Positions 57,029-64,000 of a stretch of 64,000 bases of DNA are shown here, one piece after another (the first letter of the stretch is position 1; the number at the start of each line of letters is the position of its first letter). The position numbers and the translations under genes were made by a program. The notes beneath the pieces were generated by a model, which was not told the DNA's origin, made no database searches, and saw only the letters and a list, made by a program, of their open reading frames with translations. This DNA comes from Pseudarthrobacter defluvii (lineage in GTDB: Bacteria > Actinomycetota > Actinomycetes > Actinomycetales > Micrococcaceae), in assembly GCF_030323865.1 (NCBI RefSeq), contig NZ_CP066362.1, forward strand, positions 434,001 through 498,000. Direction: 5' to 3'.

Positions 57029-58187
57029 AGTTCGCGATGCCCACGCCGCCCATGTTTTGCACGGCTGCCCGGCGAGGGCTGGCCAACTGCATGTCGCCGG
57101 CGGTTCCGGTGAGCTGCATTGCAGTGATGACGTGCTGTGAGACTCCGGTGGCCCCCACCGGGTGGCCCTTTGCTTTGAGGCCGCCCGAGACGTTGATGGG
57201 AAGCTTGCCGTCCTTGAAGACCCAACCTTCCTTGACCGCGCGGGCGCCCTGGCCGGGTTCGGTCAGGCCCATGGCCTCGTACATCAGCAGTTCGGCGATC
57301 GTAAAGCAGTCGTGCACCTCGGCGAAGTCCAGGTCCTCCAGCCCGATACCGGCCATGCCCAGGGCACGCTGCCAGGACGCGCGGGTCGCGGCGAAGGCCG
57401 TGGGGTCCCTGCGGTCGGTGGGGAAGAAATCATTCGCCTGGCCGAAGCCGGCGAGACGTACCGGTGCGGTGGCGCCGCCCGTGGGCGCCACGCTGAGCAC
57501 CACGGCGGCAGCGCCGTCGGAGACCGGGGAGCAGTCGGTGCGGCGCAGGGGATCTGCCACCATCGGGTTCTTGTCCGAGACGGTCTGGCAGAACTCCTCA
57601 CCAAGGTCCTTCCGGAGCTGGGCGTAAGGGTTGTCGACGCCGTTGCGGTGGTTCTTCGCCGCGATGGTGCCCAGCACGTCGGACACCGCTCCGTAACGCT
57701 TCTCATAGTGCTTGGCCACCTCGGCGAAGAGGCCGGTGAAGCCTGTCGTGGAGGGCTTGCCGGCCATGTCGTAGTCGGCCCCGAGCAGGGCCGCGCCCAC
57801 AACGTCGGCGCCGGCATGCGTCATCTTCTCGGCACCAATGACCAGGACCGTCCTGGCGGTCCCCGCCAGCAGCGACTTGGTGCCCTGCTGGAATGCGGCC
57901 GAACCGGAGGCGCAGGCGTTTTCCACCCGGGTGGAGGGGACGTTGGCGAGGTCCGGCGAGACCTGCAGCGCCAGCGAGGACGGGAAGGCCAGTGGCATCA
58001 TGCCGGAGTTGAACTGGCCCACGTAGATCTCATCGATCTGGCCGGGCTCGATCCCGGCATTGCCAATGGCCTCGGTAGCCACCTGCACGATCAGGGACTC
58101 GAGGGTCTCCTCAGCCAGCTTGCCAAACCGGCTGTGTCCCCAGCCGGTGAGCAGGACGTCCTTGCCAAACTGTTCCTGCAAGCTCAT
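57003..58187 (-). CDS. Thiolase family protein (SCP2/acetyl-CoA acetyltransferase-like)
   Basis: 394 residues. The nucleophilic Cys is in [10 protein letters not shown] near residue 91, and the second active-site pair H-D-C-F-T near 300 and [14 protein letters not shown] near 346. The N-A-C-A-S-G-S and H-D-C-F-T forms are of the SCP-x/SCP2-type thiolase subgroup (acetyl-CoA acetyltransferase of non-canonical type). Degrades 3-ketoacyl-CoA. Last of the scoA-scoB-thiolase run, overlapping scoB by four bases. Confidence 0.93.
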   Translation of the reverse strand: MSLQEQFGKDVLLTGWGHSRFGKLAEETLESLIVQVATEAIGNAGIEPGQIDEIYVGQFNSGMMPLAFPSSLALQVSPDLANVPSTRVENACASGSAAFQQGTKSLLAGTARTVLVIGAEKMTHAGADVVGAALLGADYDMAGKPSTTGFTGLFAEVAKHYEKRYGAVSDVLGTIAAKNHRNGVDNPYAQLRKDLGEEFCQTVSDKNPMVADPLRRTDCSPVSDGAAAVVLSVAPTGGATAPVRLAGFGQANDFFPTDRRDPTAFAATRASWQRALGMAGIGLEDLDFAEVHDCFTIAELLMYEAMGLTEPGQGARAVKEGWVFKDGKLPINVSGGLKAKGHPVGATGVSQHVITAMQLTGTAGDMQLASPRRAAVQNMGGVGIANYVSVLEAV

Positions 58188-58855
58188 GCCGCCACTTCCT
58201 CATTCTCGAGCCGGACCTCAAAGCCGGCCTCGGTCTTCTCCCGGATCTCTTCCACCGTGACCCCCGGGGCCAGCCGGGTGAGCGTGAGCTGCCGCCCGCC
58301 GTCGTCCGTCTTGTGCAGGTCGAAGACGGCGAGGTCGCTGATGATCCTGTCCACGCAGCTGAGCCCGGTCAGCGGAAGGCTGCATTCGCGCACGATCTTG
58401 GCTGAGCCGTCCTTGGCGTTGTGCTCGGTGAGGACCACCACGCGCGGCGTGCCGGCCACCAGGTCCATGGCCCCACCCATGCCCTTGACCATCTTGCCCG
58501 GGATGGTCCAGTTGGCCAGGTCGCCGTTGCCGGAGACCTGCATGGCGCCCAGGATGGCCACCTTGACGTGCCCGCCACGGATCATGCCGAAGGAGGTGGC
58601 GGAGTCGAAGATGCTCCCGCCGGGCAGCACCGTGACGGTCTGCTTGCCGGCGTTGATCAGGTCCGCGTCCTCGTCGCCTTCGTACGGGAACGGTCCCATG
58701 CCCAGCAGGCCGTTTTCACTCTGCAGGACCACCCGCACGCCCTCGGGCAGGTTGTTGGCCACCAGGGTGGGGATGCCGATCCCCAGGTTCACGTAGTCGC
58801 CGTCATTCAGTTCCTCTGCCGCGATGGCGGCCATTTCATCCCTGGTCCATCCCAT
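58184..58855 (-). CDS. scoB: 3-oxoacid CoA-transferase subunit B
   Basis: 223 residues, the usual length. The catalytic Glu is in Q-S-E-N-G-L-L-G-M near residue 46. Other family parts: [13 protein letters not shown] near 18 and G-G-A-M-D-L-V near 120. With ScoA it moves CoA from succinyl-CoA to acetoacetate. The ATG lies 30 bases after the scoA stop and the end overlaps the thiolase start by four bases. AtoA and PcaJ are homologues; the context favours acetoacetate use. Confidence 0.93.
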   Translation of the reverse strand: MGWTRDEMAAIAAEELNDGDYVNLGIGIPTLVANNLPEGVRVVLQSENGLLGMGPFPYEGDEDADLINAGKQTVTVLPGGSIFDSATSFGMIRGGHVKVAILGAMQVSGNGDLANWTIPGKMVKGMGGAMDLVAGTPRVVVLTEHNAKDGSAKIVRECSLPLTGLSCVDRIISDLAVFDLHKTDDGGRQLTLTRLAPGVTVEEIREKTEAGFEVRLENEEVAA

Positions 58856-58885
58856 GGGGTTTCTCCTTTGAAAAGTGGCGGGGGT

Positions 58886-59614
58886 TTAGACAGCTAACGC
58901 TGCAATGTCTGCTCCGGCGCGCTGCCGGACGGTCCGCTGCTCGATGTCCTTGACCCGGTCCGTTGCCTGGACCAGGCGCTGGACAAAGACGCCGGGGGTG
59001 ACGATGTGGTTGGGGTCCAGCTGGCCATGCTCCACGATGACTTCCGCCTCCGCGACGGTGAGGATCCCTGCCGTGGCCACCACCGGGTTGAAGTTCCTGG
59101 CGGTGTAGCGGTAGACCAGGTTGCCGTCCGTGTCCGCGGTGTGGGCGTGGACCAATGCGACGTCGGCCAGTATGGCGCGCTCCTGGACGTACTTTTCGCC
59201 GTCGAACACCTCGTGCGGCTTGCCTTCGGCAACCACGGTGCCCACGCCGGTCTTGGTATAGAAGGCCGGGATACCGGCGCCGCCGGCGCGGAGCCGCTCG
59301 GCGAGGGTGCCTTGAGGGGTGAATTCCACCTCGAGCTTGCCGGCGAGGTACTGCTCGGCGAACAGCTTGTTTTCACCCACATAGGAGGCGATCACCTTGC
59401 GGACCTGGCCCGCCTCGATCAGGAGGCCCAGGCCCTTGCCGTCCACGCCCATGTTGTTGGACACGACGGTAAGGTCCCGGACACCGGAGTCCCGGACGGC
59501 TTCGATCAGGTCGGCTGGGATGCCGCTGAGGCCGAACCCGCCGACGGCCAGGGTGATGCCGTCCTGCAGGGCCCCTTCCAGGGCGGCGGCGGCAGAAGCC
59601 TGGAGTTTCTTCAT
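58886..59614 (-). CDS. scoA: 3-oxoacid CoA-transferase subunit A
   Basis: 242 residues from ATG 59614 with GAGGAG eight bases before; the frame stays open upstream but no start with a ribosome-binding site is found. The CoA-binding motif G-G-F-G-L-S-G-I-P near residue 25 and N-M-G-V-D-G-K-G-L-G near 54 are those of SCOT-type A subunits. First gene of the scoA-scoB-thiolase operon, divergent from an IclR regulator with candidate operators between. Confidence 0.94.
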   Translation of the reverse strand: MKKLQASAAAALEGALQDGITLAVGGFGLSGIPADLIEAVRDSGVRDLTVVSNNMGVDGKGLGLLIEAGQVRKVIASYVGENKLFAEQYLAGKLEVEFTPQGTLAERLRAGGAGIPAFYTKTGVGTVVAEGKPHEVFDGEKYVQERAILADVALVHAHTADTDGNLVYRYTARNFNPVVATAGILTVAEAEVIVEHGQLDPNHIVTPGVFVQRLVQATDRVKDIEQRTVRQRAGADIAALAV

Positions 59615-59640
59615 GACGTCTCCTCGTTGAGCGCAGTGGC

Positions 59641-59655
59641 GTCCACTTGGTGGAC
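59641..59655. promoter_or_regulatory. Perfect dyad GTCCACTTGGTGGAC, operator candidate before scoA
   Basis: Six-base arms GTCCAC and GTGGAC with a three-base centre, 26 bases before the scoA start. It has the TCCA-N5-TGGA layout also seen at 59751. Confidence 0.6.
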
Positions 59656-59750
59656 ACCTGGATCTGAGTTTGGAGACTACGGGCGCCTGGCCGGGAGTGT
59701 CAAGAATCACTTCTCTAGGCATTACAGTATGGACAGTAGGAACAAAAGCA

Positions 59751-59763
59751 TCCATATTGTGGA
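59751..59763. promoter_or_regulatory. TCCATATTGTGGA, operator candidate before the IclR gene
   Basis: TCCA-N5-TGGA with the same spacing as 59641-59655, 14 bases before the IclR start codon. A half-site ATGGAC is at 59729-59734. Probably the same regulator's second site, giving autoregulation. Confidence 0.55.
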
Positions 59764-59777
59764 CACTGGGAGGGTTG

Positions 59778-60575
59778 ATGGCGACGACGCCGGTACAGGG
59801 CGCCCAGGTTGTGGCGCGAATCGCCGGGCTGCTGCGCCTGGTGGGCCGGAGCGCCGAAGGCATGCCGCTTGCCGGCCTGGTCCGGGAATCGGGACTCACC
59901 CGGCCCACGGTCCACCGGCTCCTGGCATCACTGGCCGCGGAAGGACTCCTGGACCACGACCCCATCACGGGCAACTGGGTTCTGGGCCCGGAAATCCTGC
60001 TGATGGGGTCGGTGGCTTCAGCCAGGTTTCCCATGGAGGACATTGCCCGGCCCAGCCTGCGCCGGCTGGCACAGGCAACGGGGGAGAGCGCCTTCTTCTC
60101 GATCCGCCGCGGGGCCGAAACGGTATGCCTGCTGCGCGAGGAGGGCAGCTTCCCGGTCCGGTCCTTCGTCCTGCACGAGGGCGTCCGGTTCCCGTTGGGG
60201 GTGGCGTCGGCCGGGACCGCCATCCTGGCGTTCCTGCCGAAGAGCGAGCAGGAGGAACTGCTGGGCCACTGGAGCGAACACGCCGGAGCCTTCGCCGCGA
60301 ACCACACTCCGCAGCTGGTGCGGGAGAACCTGGCCCGCACCCGGCTGGCCGGCTACTCGGTGAACCCCGGGCTGGTCCTGGAGGGAAGCTGGGGGATGGG
60401 GGCCGCCGTGTTTGACCGTTCCGGGAAGCCTGCGTGGGCGCTGTCCCTGACCGGCATCGAGCCGCGCTTCAAGCCCGAGCGGCAGGAGGAGCTGGGTGGC
60501 CTGCTGATGGCGGAGGCGCACCGGATTACCCAGCAGCTGGGCGGGGGCGGCGACGGCGGCCGGCGCACCCGCTGA
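59778..60575 (+). CDS. IclR family regulator, probably of scoAB-thiolase
   Basis: 265 residues from ATG 59778 with GGGAGGG four bases before. IclR winged helix at about 10-65 (A-G-L-V-R-E-S-G-L-T-R-P-T-V-H-R-L-L-A-S-L) and effector domain at about 80-255 with F-P-L-G-V-A-S-A-G-T-A-I-L-A and L-A-G-Y-S-V-N-P-G. Divergent from scoAB with two matching dyads in between. Effector likely a keto acid or CoA-pathway intermediate. Confidence 0.92.
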   Translation: MATTPVQGAQVVARIAGLLRLVGRSAEGMPLAGLVRESGLTRPTVHRLLASLAAEGLLDHDPITGNWVLGPEILLMGSVASARFPMEDIARPSLRRLAQATGESAFFSIRRGAETVCLLREEGSFPVRSFVLHEGVRFPLGVASAGTAILAFLPKSEQEELLGHWSEHAGAFAANHTPQLVRENLARTRLAGYSVNPGLVLEGSWGMGAAVFDRSGKPAWALSLTGIEPRFKPERQEELGGLLMAEAHRITQQLGGGGDGGRRTR

Positions 60576-60600
60576 GTCTCCCCGGCTTTGGCGTGAAACC

Positions 60601-60641
60601 ACGACGGCGGGCCGCGCTTTTCCGGCGCGGCCCGCCGTCGT
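60601..60641. terminator. Bidirectional terminator between IclR gene and nadE
   Basis: A perfect 17-bp stem, 60601-60617 with 60625-60641, 7-base loop TTTTCCG. It separates two convergent genes. No long T-run, but very high stability. Confidence 0.8.
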
Positions 60642-60680
60642 ACTCCCCAAAGATGGGGAAAAATCAGCAGAAGCGGAGGG

Positions 60681-61535
60681 CTACAGGCCAGCGCGGGGCT
60701 CCTCCGGGCCCTCTTCCTTCCACCAGGTGTCAAAGATGGTCACCGGCACCGTGCGCTTGTGGCGGGTGCGCAGGTACTTCTGCTCGATGGACTCGGCCAC
60801 GGCGTCCGGCACCTCGCGGCCTTCGAGGTAGTCGTCGATCTGGTCGTAGCTGATGCCCAGTTCATCCTCGTCGGTGCGGCCCGGCCGGTCATCGAGCAGG
60901 TCGGCCGTGGGAACTTTCTCCCAGACCCGGGCCGGCGCACCCAGCTCGGCCAGCAGGGCCCTGTTCTGCCGCTTGTTGAGGCCAAACAGGGGCAGGATGT
61001 CCGCGCCGCCGTCGCCGTACTTGGTGAAGAACCCCGTGACGGATTCGGCGCCGTGGTCCGTGCCGAGCACCAGGTAGTTGAACTCGCCGGCCAGCGCATA
61101 CTGGGCGATCATCCGGGTGCGGGCCTTGGTGTTGCCCTTGTGGAAATCGGAAATCTCCGAACCCACGGTCTTCTCGAACTCGTCCTCGAAACCGTCCACC
61201 GCCGCGGAGATGTTAAAGGTCCATTCCGTCTTGGCCTTGATGAAGTCCAGGGCCGCCTGGGCGTCTTCCTCATCATGCTGCACGCCGTAGGGCAGGCGGA
61301 CGGCCACGAAATTGGCCTCGACGCCCTCGGCTTCAAGCTCGTCCACTGCCAGCTGGGCAAGCTTTCCCGCGAGGGATGAATCCAGGCCGCCCGAGATGCC
61401 CAGGACGAAGCCCTTGGTGCCGGTGGCCTTGAGGTATTCCTTGAGGAACGTGACGCGTTTGCGCACCTCCCCTGCTGGATCGATCCGGGGCTGGACGCCC
61501 ATTTCTGCAATGATCTTGGCCTGGAGTTCGCGCAT
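60681..61535 (-). CDS. nadE: NH3-dependent NAD+ synthetase
   Basis: 284 residues from ATG 61535; an earlier in-frame TTG at 61565 has no better site. The PP-loop G-I-S-G-G-L-D-S-S near residue 47 binds [11 protein letters not shown] and [14 protein letters not shown] mark the deamido-NAD pocket, and K-R-T-V-P-V-T closes the fold. There is no glutaminase domain, so it uses ammonia like E. coli NadE (275 residues). Last step of NAD synthesis. Confidence 0.96.
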   Translation of the reverse strand: MRELQAKIIAEMGVQPRIDPAGEVRKRVTFLKEYLKATGTKGFVLGISGGLDSSLAGKLAQLAVDELEAEGVEANFVAVRLPYGVQHDEEDAQAALDFIKAKTEWTFNISAAVDGFEDEFEKTVGSEISDFHKGNTKARTRMIAQYALAGEFNYLVLGTDHGAESVTGFFTKYGDGGADILPLFGLNKRQNRALLAELGAPARVWEKVPTADLLDDRPGRTDEDELGISYDQIDDYLEGREVPDAVAESIEQKYLRTRHKRTVPVTIFDTWWKEEGPEEPRAGL

Positions 61536-61610
61536 GTGGTCCAGCCTAGCCAGCGCTGTCAACAACCCTCAACTGTTCCACGAGGGTTCTGCGGGGCGTA
61601 GCGTAATGCC

Positions 61611-63494
61611 ATGGAGCGGACAGGGTGTGCCGTGGTGGGCGGGGGCCCGGCGGGGATGATGCTGGGCCTGCTGCTGGCCCGGGCCGGGGTGCACGTAACG
61701 GTCCTGGAAAAGCACCGCGATTTCCTGCGTGACTTCCGCGGTGACACGGTGCATGCCTCCACTGTCCGGCTGATGGACGAACTGGGTTTGGGCGCGGGGT
61801 TCCGCGCCCTGCCGCAAAGCCGCCTGAGCAATGTAGCCGTCCCGGTCCCCGGCACCGGCCTGGTCACCCTTGCCGCCTTCGACTCCCTGAAACCCCCGTA
61901 CAACTACGTGGCTATGATGCCCCAGTGGGACTTCCTGGATTTCCTCGCGTCCGCGGCCGCGGAGGAACCGACGTTCACATTGCTCCTGGAAACCGAAGCA
62001 ACGGGTTTGGAGTTCGACGGCGGGCGGGTCACCGGAGTGCGCTGCCGCAGGGCCGGAGCCACCGGCGAGCAGGTGCTGCACGCCGACGTGGTGGTGGCCG
62101 CGGATGGACGGCATTCGGTGCTGCGCCAGGCGGCCGGGATGCGGACCAAGGAGTATCCCGTGCCTTTCGACGTTTGGTGGTTCACGCTTCCACGCCACGC
62201 CTCCGAGAAAGGTGAAGTTGCCGGGGTGGTGCCCGCCATCGGCGACCGGGACGCCATGATCGCGCTCAACCGCACCAAGTACTACCAGATGGGCTATCTC
62301 GCCCCCAAGGGTTCCGACGCCCTGATTCGCTCCAATGGTGTGGACCGGTTCCGGCAGCGGGTGGCGGCGCTCCGCCCGGACCTCGCGGACCGCGTCGAGT
62401 CCATCCGCAGCGTGGAGGACCTGCACTGGCTGGACGTCAAACTGAACCGCCTGCGCCGATGGTACGTGGACGGCTTCCTGTGCATTGGGGACGCGGCGCA
62501 CGCGATGTCCCCCGCCGGGGGAGTGGGAATCAACCTCGCCATCCAGGACGCAGTGGCAGCCGCGGAACGGCTGGCTCCGGACCTTCGCCGGGGATACGTG
62601 CGCACCAAAACCCTCGCCGCGATCCAGCGCCGCCGCCGCATGCCCACGGTGGTGGTGCAGACCGTGCAGCGCGTCATGCACAGGGTGGTGTTCGTTCCGC
62701 TCTTCGAGGGGAGGCTGTCCGGAGACACGCTGGCAGGCAAGGGGGTTGGTGGCAGGTTCCTGATACAGCGGGCCATCTTTTTCATCCTCCGCCACAACCC
62801 CGTGGTAAAGCGCGTACTCCCGCGCGTCATCGCGCTGGGACCGCGCCCGGAGCATGCGCCGGGGTTTGCGCGCCCACTCACGGTCCGCCCACCCACTAAA
62901 CTTGAAGCCATGACTTCGCCCACTGACACTGCGGTAGACACCGCGGCTGCCCGCGCCCGACTGCTCGAACTGATCAAGGAGCTCGCCGTGGTCCGCGGCA
63001 AGGTGATCCTTTCCAGTGGAGCTGAGGCCGACTACTACATCGACCTCCGCCGCATCTCGCTGCACCACGAGGCGTCCAAGCTGGTGGGCCAGGTCATGCT
63101 GGCGCTGGCGGACGACGCCGGCATCGACTTTGAGTGCGCCGGCGGGCTGACCATGGGTGCCGACCCCGTGGGTACAGCCGTGATGCACGCCGCCGTTGAC
63201 GCCGGCCGCACCGTTGACGCGTTCGTGGTCCGCAAGGCGCAGAAGTCCTACGGCATGGGCCGCCAGGTGGAGGGCCCCTCCGTCGAGGGCCGCAAGGTGC
63301 TGGTCCTGGAGGACACCTCCACCACGGGCGGCTCCGCGCTCACGGCAGTCGAAGGCGTCCGGAAAGCCGGCGGCAACGTTGTGGCAGTGGCCGTGATCGT
63401 GGACCGCGACACCGGTGCCAAGGAAAAGATCGAAGCCGAAACCGGCGTGCCGTACCTGTTCGCGTTCGGCAAGGACGAACTGGGGCTGGACTAG
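61611..63494 (+). CDS. FAD-dependent monooxygenase whose frame continues into pyrE (possible fusion)
   Basis: The first part (residues 1 to about 422) is a PHBH-family flavoprotein: G-G-G-P-A-G-M-M-L near residue 10, G-D-T-V-H-A-S-T near 46, A-D-G-R-H-S near 164, and G-D-A-A-H-A-M-S-P-A-G-G near 294, which ends the FAD site. After E-H-A-P-G-F-A-R, where I would expect the family's end, the frame has no stop and runs through 34 bases of apparently non-coding linker into the complete pyrE (Met at residue 434). Total 627 residues. It may be a true bifunctional protein, or a lost stop codon or a sequencing error. ATG 61611 is 46 bases from the divergent nadE leader. Confidence 0.8.
   Translation: MERTGCAVVGGGPAGMMLGLLLARAGVHVTVLEKHRDFLRDFRGDTVHASTVRLMDELGLGAGFRALPQSRLSNVAVPVPGTGLVTLAAFDSLKPPYNYVAMMPQWDFLDFLASAAAEEPTFTLLLETEATGLEFDGGRVTGVRCRRAGATGEQVLHADVVVAADGRHSVLRQAAGMRTKEYPVPFDVWWFTLPRHASEKGEVAGVVPAIGDRDAMIALNRTKYYQMGYLAPKGSDALIRSNGVDRFRQRVAALRPDLADRVESIRSVEDLHWLDVKLNRLRRWYVDGFLCIGDAAHAMSPAGGVGINLAIQDAVAAAERLAPDLRRGYVRTKTLAAIQRRRRMPTVVVQTVQRVMHRVVFVPLFEGRLSGDTLAGKGVGGRFLIQRAIFFILRHNPVVKRVLPRVIALGPRPEHAPGFARPLTVRPPTKLEAMTSPTDTAVDTAAARARLLELIKELAVVRGKVILSSGAEADYYIDLRRISLHHEASKLVGQVMLALADDAGIDFECAGGLTMGADPVGTAVMHAAVDAGRTVDAFVVRKAQKSYGMGRQVEGPSVEGRKVLVLEDTSTTGGSALTAVEGVRKAGGNVVAVAVIVDRDTGAKEKIEAETGVPYLFAFGKDELGLD
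62897..62902 (+). promoter_or_regulatory. -10-like TAAACT before pyrE, possible leaderless start
   Basis: TAAACT lies seven bases before the pyrE ATG at 62910, the spacing expected if transcription starts at the start codon. No clear -35 at 17 bases. It sits inside the fused reading frame. Confidence 0.35.
62910..63494 (+). CDS. pyrE: Orotate phosphoribosyltransferase
   Basis: 194 residues from ATG 62910, the usual length of a complete PyrE. The PRPP-binding motif V-L-V-L-E-D-T-S-T-T-G-G-S near residue 130, K-V-I-L-S-S-G near 31, D-Y-Y-I-D-L-R near 40, and F-E-C-A-G-G-L-T-M-G-A-D-P near 72 are all present. It makes orotidine 5'-phosphate in pyrimidine synthesis. It is in frame with the upstream flavoprotein with no stop between. 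Its own -10-like box suggests it can also be made alone. The stop overlaps that of the convergent flavin-reductase-like gene. Confidence 0.95.
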   Translation: MTSPTDTAVDTAAARARLLELIKELAVVRGKVILSSGAEADYYIDLRRISLHHEASKLVGQVMLALADDAGIDFECAGGLTMGADPVGTAVMHAAVDAGRTVDAFVVRKAQKSYGMGRQVEGPSVEGRKVLVLEDTSTTGGSALTAVEGVRKAGGNVVAVAVIVDRDTGAKEKIEAETGVPYLFAFGKDELGLD

Positions 63495-64000
63495 ACCCCG
63501 CGGCCGGACGGGCCGCTGGTCTGGGCGGTGAACCGCTGCTCCGCCCTTGCGTTTTGGCCAAGATGGCGACCTTTCCCAAAGTAGTGGCGGAATGTATAGA
63601 ACATGGGCCGCCAGGTTCGCACGTCCACACGGGAGGTATCGAGCGCCAGGTCATCGCGGACTTGCACCTGCCGGACGCGTACATGGATTGCATGCAGGTC
63701 GGCTTCCAAGGGCCACGAGTTGTCCAGGGTCGCCTCGATATGGACGGGACATTGCGCAATCCGTTGGGGAGCGGTCCGCAGGCCCGGCAACGGGTCCCAG
63801 CCCGCCACGGCCCATTTGTCGTGCTCGGTGCGGTAGCTGCTGCCCTTCACGGCCGGCACCGGGTCACTGCCCGTGGTCATGGAGATCCGTTCGATGGCCG
63901 GCGCCATGCATTCCTCGGGAAGATTGAGCACCACCTCGCCGGTGCGGATCAGGTTCCGGTAACCCTGGCTACGGGAGCTGAGCCCCAGGACGTAGTGGTC
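63491..64000 (-). CDS. Flavin reductase domain protein, 5' end beyond the window
   Basis: 170 residues visible, frame open to the window edge. The flavin-reductase-like FMN-binding fold is indicated by D-H-Y-V-L-G-L-S-S-R-S-Q-G-Y-R-N-L-I-R-T-G-E-V-V-L-N-L-P at the visible start, then W-P-L-E-A-D-L-H-A-I-H-V and V-R-V-R-Q-V-Q-V-R-D-D-L-A-L. Relatives reduce or hold FMN, and some support monooxygenases. It ends in a Gln/Arg-rich tail (R-A-E-Q-R-F-T-A-Q-T-S-G). Convergent with pyrE with overlapping stops. The N-terminal FMN motif is missing from the window. Confidence 0.75.
   Translation of the reverse strand, partial: DHYVLGLSSRSQGYRNLIRTGEVVLNLPEECMAPAIERISMTTGSDPVPAVKGSSYRTEHDKWAVAGWDPLPGLRTAPQRIAQCPVHIEATLDNSWPLEADLHAIHVRVRQVQVRDDLALDTSRVDVRTWRPMFYTFRHYFGKGRHLGQNARAEQRFTAQTSGPSGRGV

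Noticed and set aside
58886..60340. Long N-terminal extension of scoA into the IclR gene
   Set aside because: ScoA has normal length from ATG 59614 with a clear GAGGAG; the extension is antisense to the IclR gene.

Overview
The window reads as a chromosomal segment of a high-GC actinobacterium of the Micrococcaceae, most likely Arthrobacter or Pseudarthrobacter. The grounds are the strong G/C third-position bias, frequent GTG starts, many ATGA/GTGA stop-start overlaps, a DUF222-HNH protein, a TipA-type MerR regulator, an RpfA/RipA-like NlpC/P60 protein and a tandem Asp23/Gls24-AmaP operon. Genus is inferred from gene content, not from a marker search. No prophage, transposase or CRISPR array was seen.

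Layout. 1-2.9 kb: end of a class III CoA-transferase gene and HMG-CoA lyase (leucine breakdown), convergent with an amino-acid permease. 3-6.3 kb: a DUF222-HNH nuclease-like protein, an alpha/beta hydrolase and a divergent WYL regulator. 6.3-10.8 kb: histidine utilisation (IclR regulator, hutU, hutH) with three related HutR-like boxes. 10.9-12.6 kb: two small unknown proteins and a fumarylacetoacetase-fold hydrolase. 12.7-18.7 kb: tripartite tricarboxylate transporter tctCBA with a UspA gene, divergent from a CitA/CitB-type two-component system. 18.7-22.7 kb: hutG, a CPA1 antiporter and an AzgA-type purine permease. 22.8-31.7 kb: a CopC-like protein, a short flavoprotein, a tandem UspA, a PEP-synthase/Rph-like phosphotransferase and a LolA-like/ABC transporter operon. 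31.7-36.9 kb: NlpC/P60 hydrolase, CDF metal exporter, zincin, EamA transporter and PHP phosphoesterase. 37.1-37.45 kb: tRNA-Glu, tRNA-Asp, tRNA-Phe. 37.5-39.9 kb: five translationally coupled genes of an Asp23/Gls24-AmaP envelope operon. 40-46.6 kb: an alpha-glucosidase, a sugar ABC importer and its LacI regulator, with a textbook LacI operator. 46.7-53.8 kb: an unknown protein, exonuclease III, a valine-catabolism operon, DedA, a TipA-like regulator and a cold-shock protein. 53.9-59.6 kb: TetR/MFS pair, 3-hydroxyacyl-CoA dehydrogenase, thiolase and scoAB. 59.8-64 kb: IclR regulator, nadE, an FAD monooxygenase reading straight into pyrE, and a flavin-reductase-like gene cut by the window end.

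How it works together. Much of the window is catabolic. Leucine carbon reaching HMG-CoA would give acetoacetate, which ScoAB and the thiolase can convert to acetyl-CoA. Histidine is handled by HutH, HutU and HutG (hutI is not in the window). Valine intermediates are handled at 48.5-51.4 kb, tricarboxylates by TctABC and alpha-glucosides at 40-46.6 kb. Each block has its own local regulator, and for several a candidate operator can be read directly.

The least expected features are the uninterrupted frame joining an FAD monooxygenase to pyrE; short tandem repeats that lie over stop codons at three convergent gene ends; a 45-bp tandem repeat carrying DnaA-box-like words; a long stem-loop between hutU and hutH; and duplicated operators in front of the TetR/MFS pair and the scoAB/IclR pair.
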